55,553 nt of DNA from Pseudoalteromonas luteoviolacea NCIMB 1942. Lineage in GTDB: Bacteria > Pseudomonadota > Gammaproteobacteria > Enterobacterales > Alteromonadaceae. The stretch lies in NCBI RefSeq assembly GCF_001625595.1, contig NZ_AUXT01000163.1, positions 1 to 55,553 on the forward strand, read 5' to 3'. Numbering within the stretch: the stretch's first letter is position 1; each line of letters opens with the position of its first letter. The notes under the pieces are model-generated. The model saw only the letters and a list, made by a program, of their open reading frames with translations. It was not told the origin of the DNA and ran no database searches. The position numbers were made by a program, and so were the translations under genes. Below are positions 35,933 to 47,900 of this stretch, one piece after another.

Positions 35933-38900
35933 ACAGCATTGAACTGCAAGAAATCGAGTCGCTGATAGCCGAAGCACTGGATGCGGGGGTCACTCTATAC
36001 GCAAAAGAGGGACGTTTAGCATTTCGACAAAAAATGGAGTTTCCAGAGTCATTAAAGCAGCGTGTCGTGGCGAAAAAGCCTCAACTGCTCCGCTACTTTC
36101 AGCAGCAAGGGAAAGAGGATAGCAGTTCAACCTTGACTGATATTCCTAAAGCGACAGCGACAAAATATTTACCGCTTAGCTATGCACAAGAAGGACTGTG
36201 GTTCATTGAACAATTACAGGGTAGTCGCCAGTATTACATGCCAGCTGAGTTTCACTTACGCGGCCTGATCGATGTCAGTGCATTTAGACAAGCTGTGCGT
36301 TTGGTGATAGAGCGCCATGAGAGTTTACGCAGTACATTTCATGCAGACAGCGGTTCTCAAGGCCGTCCGTATATAAAAGTGCAGTCCGAGTTTGAGACAC
36401 CGTTTGAGTTTTTTGATGTTCGTCACTTGAGTGATGAGAAAAGTGCAGATATTCATGCATGTTTAAATGATTTTCAGGCGTTAGCATTTGATTTGTCCAA
36501 AGACGTTTTAATCCGAGTCTTATTGGTTTCAGATAATGATGAGCATTGGCTAGCTTTTAACATGCACCATATTGTTTCAGATGGTGCCTCTATGGCGAAT
36601 TTGGTCAAGGAAGTAGCCCACTTTTATCGTGCGTTAGTTCGCGAAGAAGCAGTGCCTTTACCGCCGTTAGCTTGTCAGTTTAGTGATTATTCACAGTGGC
36701 AAAAAACGCATTTCAATGATGCCTATTTCGAACGGCATATAGATTATTTTAAACGTATTTTAGAAGATAAATCACCCTTACAATCTTTACCTACAGACAA
36801 GCCCAGATCAGCACTCCAAAATGAACAGGGTGCACGTTTTACACAAATATTATCGGCGTCGCTTAGCAAAGAGCTAGTATCACTTTCAGCGTCACAACAA
36901 AACTCTTTGTTTATGTGGTTTATGAGTGCATTTATGTTGTTTATTGGCCGCATTAATCAGCAGTCTTCAGTGCTTATCGGTACGCCTGTTTTGGGGCGAG
37001 ATCACCCACAGCTTGAGCAGCTGATAGGTTTGTTCGTCAATACACTGATTATCGAAGCCAAGATAGAACCGCAACAGGGATTTTCTCAGTGGCAAAACGC
37101 CCAACAAGCCCGCATTCTTGAGGCGCTAGAATATCGCAGTTTGCCATTTGATAGAGTGGTTGAACTGGCGTCGGGTAGCCGCGATTTAAGTCATCACCCC
37201 GTTGTCCAAATTTTGTTTTCCCTGACTCAAGGGCAAGATACAAAGCTGTGTTTACCGGGCTTAGATGTTGTGGAGTCATCATCGAAAGATGCTGACTCCA
37301 TCGCGGTAAAATGTGACTTAGAGTTACATGTTCAACATCAAGGTAACGAACTAGTATTGAACTGGAAATATGACCGCAATTTATATGAGCGACAGACCAT
37401 TGCACATTGGGCTAATAGTTTTGAAGTAATGTTAAGCGGCATTGTGGCTGCACCCCATACACCTGTTGGCCAGCTACCATTGCTCAACGAAGCACAAAAG
37501 CAAGCGATGTTAGCGCAGCCTCACTATCAACAAGCACATTGGCCCCAGCATGCGAGTATTGTGTCACTGTTCGAGCAGCAGGTTGATAAATGCGCAACGA
37601 GAATTGCGCTGACAGATACGGAGTCAACATTAAGTTATGTGCAGCTCAGTCAACGGGTTGATAAATTAGCTGGTGGGTTACAAGCACAAGGCTTAATGCC
37701 TGAACAACTGGTGCCAGTGAGCTTATCCCGTGGCGTAGACATGGTTGTGACCTTATTGGCAATTCTTAAAGCGGGAGGCGCTTATGTGCCTATTGATCCC
37801 AGTTACCCGGTTGAGCGGATAGAATATATTATCAGTGATGTTGGCAGTGATTTATTGGTGTGTGATAGGCATACACAGGACTTGTTTGCACACTTTAAAG
37901 TGAAATGCTTGAGCGTGGAAAGTTTGCTCTCGACGTCATCGCATCAGCCTTTCCACTCAGTACCAATCCGCCCGCAGCAACTTGCCTACATGATTTATAC
38001 GTCGGGCACCACAGGTAAACCGAAAGGGGTACAAATCGAACATCGCCATGTTGTGCGTTTATTGCACCCCGAGCCCAGCTTGTTTGACTTCAATGAGCAA
38101 GATGTATGGACCATGTTTCACTCATTTTGTTTCGACTTCTCGGTTTGGGAAATGTACGGAGCTTTACTGTTTGGCGGCAAGCTCGTGATGGTTAAACAAG
38201 GCATATATAAAGACACCACCGCGTTTGCGAAATTATTATTGTCTGAAAAAGTAACGGTTTTAAATCAAACCCCTAGCGCCTTCTACGTACTGCAATCTTG
38301 TATGCAATCTTTGCAGTCTCAATCCGCTATTTCCCCGGTGGTGCGCTATGTCATCTTTGGCGGTGAGGCGCTGCAACCTAGTAAAATTAGGCCGTGGTAC
38401 TCAATGCTGCCAAATTGTCAGCTGATCAATATGTATGGTATTACAGAGACCACCGTCCATGTGACATTCAAGCGTTTGAGTCAAGACGATTTAGCATTGG
38501 GGATGAGTAATATTGGTCAGCCTATTCCAACAACGACTTGTTATGTTTTGGACAGTAACCAACAGTTACTCCCTCAAGGTGCTATTGGGGAGTTATTTGT
38601 AGGCGGTGATGGCGTTGGGCGAGGTTACTGGCAGCGTCCTGAGCTAAATAACACTCGCTTTTTTGAGGTAAGTTTATCAGCTCGGCATCGTGAACGCGTA
38701 TATCGCTCAGGTGATTTAGTTAGGGTACTACCCAATGGTGAAATGACTTACGTAGGGCGTATCGACGATCAAGTTAAAGTGCGCGGCTATCGCATTGAAT
38801 TAGGCGAAATTGAAAATCAGCTGAGGCGACATGACTGGATACAAGAAGCGGTCGTACTTTTAAACACCACTGCGCACCAAGGTGCGACGATCGAGGCCTT

Positions 38901-41900
38901 TGTCACTAAACAAGATAGCGCACAATTTCAAGATATGACTCAAGAGTTAAAGCGCTTTCTTAAAACGACTTTACCTGATTTTATGCTTCCTCGTAGCGTA
39001 ACCTGTGTGACGAATATTCCGCTAACTGGCAACGGTAAAGTGGATAAAAAGCAATTGCTTAAACTCATAGGGAATGATGCGCTAACAACCATCTACGAAG
39101 CGCCAAAGAGCGACCTTGAGTGTCTTGTCGCAAACGCATTTAAACAGGTTTTAAAGTGCCAACAGGTGGGCCGGCAAGATGACTTTTTTAGTTTAGGTGG
39201 CCATTCCTTGTTAGCTGTAGAGCTGATGAACTTTTTACAGTCGCATGAACAAGTATCTGTTTCATTACAGGATATCTTCCAGTTTCCAAGTGTCGCGTCG
39301 CTTGCAGAGTGGGTTGAACAAGCTAAATCACAAACAGATGCTGTAGAAGAAGTCGTCATTCCTAAATCTTCAGACGCTCAAAAAGCGCAATTGTCATATG
39401 CTCAGCAGCGGCTTTGGACCTTGGATGCCATTAAAGCGCCGTTGCAAGACACTGCGCTTTATCATGTGCCACTATTATTCGAAATTGAAGGGCAGCTCGA
39501 TTGTCATGCATTAGAACAGGCTTGGCTTCAGGTCGTTAATCGCCACGAGGTTTTACGCACGATTTATAAAGAGTCGGCACAAAAAAAGGTGATGCAGCAA
39601 GTTCTGCCCATACAGCAGATGCCCATAAATGTGCTCGATATGAGTGGCGCAAGCACAGCAGAAGTTGAGTTGGCTTGGCTTAAAATGCAAAGGGATGACA
39701 GCCAAAAGGTTTTTGAACTAGACCAAGACCTTATGGTACGGGTGTATTTGTTAAAAGCCTCACCACTTCATTTTAAGTTGTTGATTAATATTCATCATAT
39801 CGCCTGTGATGCCCACTCTTTACGGTTGATTGTTAAGGATTTTTCGCAAGTGTATTCAGACATACTTGCAGGTAACCCAAGTCAAGCCGTTAGCACGAAC
39901 TCAACAAGCAAAATAAGTTATATCGATTATGCGAATTGGCAAAGGGCCTACTTGCAGGGGCAAGCATATGAAAGGTTGTGTGCATTTTGGCAAACCCATT
40001 TAGCCGATGCGCCCGTTGTACATCAATTGCCTCTTGACAGTGCGCGTAAAAAGCAAGCTGAACAGTTGGGAGGACAATATATTCATCTATTGGATGAGCA
40101 GCGGGCCGCACGGATAACTGCCCAATGTCAAGGCTTGGGGGTCAGCTCCTTTATTTGGTTACACTCTTTGTTCTCGCTATGTGTTGCGCGTTTTAGCCAT
40201 TGCCAAGACGTAGTGGTAGGTTCGCCATTTTCAGGGCGAACTGCACATCAATTAGATAATGTGGTTGGTTTTTTTGTTAACACGCTGCCAATACGTATGC
40301 GTTTTGATGAGCAGATGACGTGGCAAGAATTAATCGCTCAACAAAAAGCAGTTATTTTAGCGGTCCACCAAAACCAAGGTATGCCGTTTGAAAGAATTGT
40401 TGATGTGCTTCATCAGCCGCGTGATTTGAGTCACCATCAAGTTTTTCAGATAAGCTTTGCCTTTGATCCAAAAGACGACAGCATGCTGGAATTGGCCGAG
40501 TTGAAGGTTACGCCCACTGTGAAAGACCAGATAAGCGCAAAGTTTGAGTTAGACCTAACCTGTAGTGAGACCGAATCGGGGTTAAAACTCAATTGGGTAT
40601 ACAACAAATCATTGTTTGAACATGCCACCATTGAGTGTTTGGCAAAGGCATTTGATGCATTAGTGCAAAGCGCTTTGGCGACACCAAATCAAAAAGTGTC
40701 CATGCTGCTAATGACGAATAAAAACCATTGGCAAACGGCCGTGATACAAGGTTCTAAACAAGAACTTGAATCTGGGAGTGTTGTTACCCAAATCCTTAGG
40801 CATAGCTCAGATACGGCAATTTGGCAGCGCACTGCTTTGATTGACGCTGATGGTCGCAAAATGAGTTATCAAGCGCTAGATAGTGCTTCACAAGATTTGG
40901 CGCAACGGTTAGTTGCGGCAGGGGTGAGAACTGAAGATAAAGTACTGCTTTGCTTACCTTCTGGCATTGACTGGGTTGTTGCCATGTTTGCGGTGATGCG
41001 GATTGGGGGATGTTATGTTCCATTAGACCCGCATTACCCAGAAGCTAGGATACGTCACATAGCTGAAGATAGTGAATGTAAGTGTGCAATTACTTATGGT
41101 GCGTTTTCAAGTACCTTAATGCAGTGCATTACGTCATCACAACAGCTTATTTTATTGGATAATGGCTTGGCGACATCACACCCAGTGACCCCAAATTTGC
41201 CTGTTTCAGAGATTAAAAAGTCACACCCTGCCTATGTAATTTACACATCAGGAACCACGGGGAAACCAAAAGGTGTCGTGGTGCCACATCAAGGTTTGAG
41301 TAACCTATGCCAATGGCATCAACGTGTATTCAAAGTCGACAGTGACAGTGTTGCGACACAGACCGCCAGTGTGGCATTTGATGCCGCAACCTGGGAAGTG
41401 TGGCCTTATTTATGTGCAGGCGCCACACTGACCTTTGTATCACAAGCCACATACAGTGATGCTCAAGTACTAACCCAATGCATGAATGAGTTTGCTGTTA
41501 CGCATTGCTTTTTAGCAACGCCCATTGCTATGGCGGTGATGTCTGGCAATGCTTTTTGCCCTCGTGATTTAGCGTATCTGTTGGTGGGTGGGGATAAACT
41601 CAGCAGCATCGATGTTAGTCGCTTTGACTTTAAGCTCGTCAATAACTACGGCCCTACAGAAGCTGCCGTGGTTGCAACTTCAGGTGTCGTGCACAGTGCA
41701 TTTGAAACTATTCCTGATATTGGTGGGCCTATTGATAATACTCAGTTATTCATTCTGGATAAGTACGGCCAGTTACAACCTCGAGGGGCAATAGGAGAGC
41801 TCTATATTTCGGGGGCAGGGCTGGCATTGGGCTACCTCAATCGCAAGCAACTGACCGAAGAACGTTTTATAAACTGGCGAGCGCCCGATGGTGAAGTGAT

Positions 41901-44900
41901 AAGGGCATTTCGAAGTGGTGACATGGTTCGATTACGCAAAGATGGCAGCTTAGCGTATCTTGGACGCAATGATGAGCAAGTGAAATTACGCGGGTATCGG
42001 ATTGAACTTGACGAAATAGCGGCGCAATTGCAGCTCGTTTCGGAAGTAGAAAAGTGTACCGTATTGATGTGTCTGAATGCGAATAACAACAAGCAACTAG
42101 TGGCATTTATAGTGCCATCACGCGGCACGCCAGAGCAGTTTTGTGCTCGCACGGTAGAAGAGCAGCTATGCAAAGTGTTACCAAACTATATGCTACCAAG
42201 CCACTATATTGCACTTGCTGCTTTTCCTTTGACTGCGCATGGCAAAATAAATAAGCGCGCACTACAGGCGCACTTTGAAAGTTATTGCGCTCAGCAAACC
42301 ACAGATTTATCGCTGGTGAAGCGTACTCACCCAACTGTGTTACAAGACCAATTATTGTCGTTGTACCGAGATGTACTAAACAGAGCTGAATTCACTACGC
42401 AAAGCGACTTTTTTACCTTTGGTGGTGATTCTATTCTCAGTATTCAGCTTGTTAGCCGTGCGCGTAGCTTGGGCGTTGAGCTTAACGTTTCTGATATATT
42501 CACTTATACCAATGTGGCAAAACTCAGCGAACACTTAGCTATGACACAGCAAACTGTTGCACCAGGCATTCAACAAGCGCAGTGTAACGGTTTTTTGGAA
42601 CCTCTGCCTGCTCAACAATGGTTTTTTGAGCAAACATTCTCAGCCCCAGAACACTGGAACCAAGCAGTTATGGTATCAGTAGACAAAACGCTCAGTGATA
42701 CTGATATACATCAGTCTGTAGCTTGTTTGATGCGTCTTCACGACAGCTTACGGTTGGTCGTTGATGGCAAGCCGCAATCGAGCTCACTGCGGTTTGAGCC
42801 AATAATAGAGCCACAGCAAGTCGTAGAGACATTGGATATTAGCAAAGTTACGAATTGGCATACCGAGTTACAAATGCAGTGTAATTTAGTGCAGCATTCA
42901 TTGTGCTTTGATGGCAGCCCGCTGCTGCGAGTTGTGTATATCGACACCCCTACAAGCGAGCAGTCTAATCGCTTGATGCTTGTTGCTCATCACTTGCTAA
43001 TTGATGGCGTATCTTGGCGAGTATTGTTAGAAGATCTAGCTCAATGTTTGCAAGCGAGTATAGATAGCCAAGCGATGCCAGAGCGCTCATCGCAAGCGAA
43101 TCTGCAGCAAATAGCTGCTCACTTCAAGAGTTATGCGCAGCAACTTGACAGCATGGAGACTTGGCTGAATTGTGTTAAAGCTGCAAGCCAGCAGCACTTT
43201 TTTGCGCAATCGACCGCGAACGCCTGCAATGAAATCGCACAATTACAGCTAAGTTTGTCTCAGACCCAAACACAGTCACTACTAACGCATGCCAATCGCC
43301 CTTATAACACCGACATTCAGACACTTTTGTTGGCAGCACTGCAATTTGCTGTGATACAGCAGTATCAAGTGCAATCACAAGTGGTAATGATGGAAGGGCA
43401 TGGTCGAGAGTTGTTACGAGATGCGTGTAAAGGCAGCGAAACCATAGGTTGGATGACTGCGATTTATCCGCTGCACTTGTTTGTGAACTCCAATGGCTTA
43501 GAAGATGTCATCTGCGCGACCAAAGAAGCGCTGAATTCTTGCCAATCAAAAGCCAGTGAATATGGCATTCTGCGCTATATGCACCCAGATAAAATGTGCC
43601 GAGATGCGTTGCAAATAGATACGAGGCAGCTTATATTTTTCAACTACTTAGGTCAGCTTGATACAGTGATCAATCAGCATGGGTTGCTCGGTGATGCAAC
43701 GGAAAGCTGTGGCACTCTTATCAGTGAAAATAATCATAGCTATTATGCTATGCAACTGACCGCAGCGGTTAATGGTAACTGCCTGACTATAAACATGGAC
43801 TACGATAAAGCCAAGTTGAATGTGTCAGAAGCTGAAGCTTTTAAAAGTCAGCTAATGCAGGCATTAGAGACGATAGTGGCCCACTGTGAGGGGGTACCAA
43901 GTCGCTGCTATACTGCTAGTGATTTTCCACTGTTATCCGCTTGTTCCCAACGTCAGCTTAATCAGTTAATCGAAAAGTACAGTGATGTTGGCGTCGCTGA
44001 TATCTATCCACTGAGTCATTTACAGCAGGGAATGTGGTTTCAAAGTCAATTAAGTACATCGGCAATCCGCCCTTATCTTGAACAGAGCCGAATGATTTTC
44101 AAAGGCGATTTTGATTGTGAGGCATTTGTCTACGCTTGGCAGCGAGCAATTGATCAGCATAGTATCTTGCGTAGTGCGTTCAACACCCTAGATGGTCAAC
44201 CGGTTCAGATAGTGTTAGAAAGCGGCGTATTACCTGTACGCATTGATGACAACCTCAACATTCCTTTCAGTGAACAAAAGAATCACCTCGATACTATGGC
44301 AGAGCAAGAATATCAGCAGGGTATTACATTGACGAGTGCGCCTTGTATGCGATTACGCTTATTGCCCATGGGCAAAAAGAGTTGTGGGTTTGTATGGACT
44401 TACCATCATATGATCATGGACGGTTGGTCAGTGCCCGTACTTTTCAGTGAGATCTTGCGTTTCTATCAAGCTCGTATAGAAGGTACAAATGCGCCAACTA
44501 TGCTTGATAACTACGCGGACTTTATTACGTGTTTGGATACAGAGACGCCTCAAAGCGCGATACAGTTTTGGCAATCTTATTTACACATTGCTGATGAGCC
44601 AACCCTGCTCAGTGAACATTTGAATACTGATGCAGTGGCAGATGATTGTGAGTATAAAGAGCAAACATTACAGTTGCCACTAGCACTTTGCAGTCAAATT
44701 AGCCGCTGTAGCGCAAAGTTCGGGCTTACGGCTAACCATGTGATCCAGAGTGTATTTGCATACTGGCTGAGTGTATGTTGCCAAAGCCAATACGCTTTGT
44801 TTGGGCAAACCATTGCAGGCCGTCCGACCGAGTTAAAGAATATGGAAAGCCGTGTGGGGGCTTATATTAATACCCAAGCGGTATTGGTGCCCATTGATGT

Positions 44901-47900
44901 GAACATGGCTGTGCAAGATTACCTGTTGGCATGCAAAGAAAATTTCGCAGCGTTAACTGGATTCACCCAAAGCGCGCTGAGTGAGGTGCAGAGCTGTAGC
45001 AAGATAGATAACAGCCGAGAATTATTTGATGTTTTGTATGTATTTGAAAACTTTCCTCAATCGCCTTTAGGTGTGCAGGCACAAATGCCCTTTGAAGTGG
45101 AGTATCGAAGCGAAAGAGATCAAACACATTACCCGCTGACATTGGCTGTCTCAGGCCGGGAGCAGTTATCTCTTACCGCATGTTACCAGAGTCATTTACT
45201 CAGTGATGCAAGTGCAACGCACTTTTTAGCGATGTTAGCGCTATTAATTGAGGAGGTCTGCAAGGCGCCGCAGCAAAAGTTAAGCCAGCTCCCTCATATA
45301 TTACCAAATGAGCGAGGCGCGGATAAGTCTCTGTTAATTCCCGCAGCCAATATAGAGGTACCGGGTGATCAAACAGGGGACTCTATGCCAAAGCATTGTT
45401 CCATCGCTAAGGTATTTGAAAAGGTAGCAGCGCGATATGAACACGATGATGCGGTCGTATTTTACGACTGCGCAGCTAAGACTCCGACACAGCGCTTAAG
45501 TTACGGAGCGCTCAATAAAAAAGCCAATCAACTGGCTATGTGGCTGAAAGCGCAATTCGCCCATTTATCGACTCAGCCAATAGTGGGAATTTGCGTTGCG
45601 CCTGGTGCAGACCTAATCATTAGCATTTTAGCAGTGTTGAAAGCAGGCGGTGCCTACCTGCCCATCACATCCACATTACCAGAAGCAAGAAAGCGTTTGA
45701 TTGCAGATAACGCAAATGCTGTGCTAATCCTTTCGGACAAACCCATATGGCAGAATGAGCAAGCCGGCTGTGAAACCTATTTGCTTAATGAAATAGAGAT
45801 TACCCAACAGAGCTCGCCTGCCAATATGGCTGCGGCATCTTCACCTTCTGATCTCTGCTATGTGATTTACACTTCAGGGACTACAGGAGTGCCCAAAGGG
45901 GTGATGGTTGAACAAAAAAGTGTTCTGAGCTACGTAAATTTTTTGTCTCGACAATACAAAATCTCCAACCGAGATAATTACCTGCAATTTGCCAGCTTTA
46001 GCTTCGATGTATTCGCCGAAGAAATATTTTGTAGCTTATTAAATGGCGCTACGTTGGTTATGAGTGAACAATCGAGGCTGTTAGATGTACAGATGCTGAG
46101 TGCGCTAAGTTATCAGGCGGATTTGACTCTATTGAGTCTACCAACTGCTTATTGGCACCAATTGAGTGCTACGTCGCTGACATTGAACCCTCAATTACGT
46201 GTTATCACCGTGGGCGGAGAGCAAATGCAAATAGCGGCTCTGCGTGCTTGGCAAGATCAACAAGGCGAGCGAATTCGATTGATCAATGCTTATGGCCCCA
46301 CAGAGACAACAATATCAACGACATTACAGGATGTAACAGCCTTTAAAGGTGATGAAATCGCCATTGGTCGAGCGGTTGCAGGTATCAAACTGCATATACT
46401 AGATACTCACCTCAAGCCGGTGCCAGACTATGTGGCTGGAGAGTTGTATGTCAGCGGTACTGCCCTTGCTCGTGGCTATCTTGGCGATTCTGAGAAAACG
46501 GCGCAGGCTTTTATAACAGATCCAGGTACTGGCCTGAGACTCTACAAAACGGGTGACAGAGTAAGGGTCAATAGCCAACACGAGCTTGTTTATATAGGTC
46601 GTAAAGACAATCAAGTGAAAGTACGTGGTTATCGTATTGAGCTTGCAGAGGTCGAGCGTCAGTTATTGGCTTTAGAAGGTGTTTGTCAATGTGCTGTGGT
46701 GGTTCGAAAAGATACCAGCAACCATACTCAGCTGGTGGCCTTTGTGGAATTGTTAGACCAACACGCTTCGACAAACGAACTACTTGAACAGCTTAAAGTG
46801 CAGCTACCCAGCTATATGGTTCCACATCTCCTCGTCTCTGTTGAGCATTTACCTCATACAACAAATGGCAAACTGGACCGAAAAGCACTAACACAGCAAG
46901 CTTTGCAACAGAGTGCAGATCAAGCTGCCTACTTAGCGCCAAAAAGTGTGCTGCAAAAGAGTTTGGCAAGGCAGTTTGAAGCGCTGCTTAAGGTCGAGCA
47001 GGTTGGCCTTGATGATGACTTCTTTTTACTTGGTGGACACTCTTTATTAGTGATGCGTTTGGTCGCTGAGATTGAAGTGCATCTAAATATCTCGGTACCT
47101 TTGGTGATAGTGATACAAAACCCAAGTGTAGGGGCGCTGGCCAGCTATATAGAGGAACAAAGATCTGCTCAGCGACAAAATGAACCTCAATTACGTACTT
47201 TGATGTGCCTCCAAGATGGAGAGAGTGGTTTCACGCCTGTGGTGCTTATAGCAGGGGCTGGTGGGATGTTGATGGCGTTTCAGCGCTTAGTGGAAGAGCT
47301 AGATTCACGGATCCCTGTTTACGGTCTACAGCCGGATGAAATAGCCGGGGAGCCCGCCATTATTGGTTCGGTAGGAAGCACCGCTGCCCACTATTTACAG
47401 GCAATACAGGCAGTGCAACCGGCTCATTTGATTGGCCATTCATTTGGTAGTTTTATCGGCTATGAAATGGTGCAGCAAGCGACATGGGGTGAAGTACGTT
47501 CATTGACGGTAATCGACACACCATTGCCGACTCAACCGATGTACAGCGTCGACGAAGCTCAGATAAGTAAGTTTATGTTGGACAATCTTTGCGAATTTTT
47601 CCATTTAACACCGCGACAAAATGAGATTGCCCACTATATTCAAATGGCTGAATCGACAAAGTTAACGATCTTAGCCGAGTGGTTAGAGCAAGCAGGTATA
47701 TATTTTTCTAAAGCACAACTCGAACGCTTTTATCAGGCATATAGAGCGCAGTTGCTAGCGAAAGTATTCGTGAATGCGCCATTGTCAGAATTACCCGTTA
47801 CTGTGATAAAAGCTTCGAAGACAACGGTGTTTGAAGGGCGAGAAATTGAATTAGATATGGGATGGCGGCGTGTGGTTAAGGACATCAAGGCATTGGAAAT

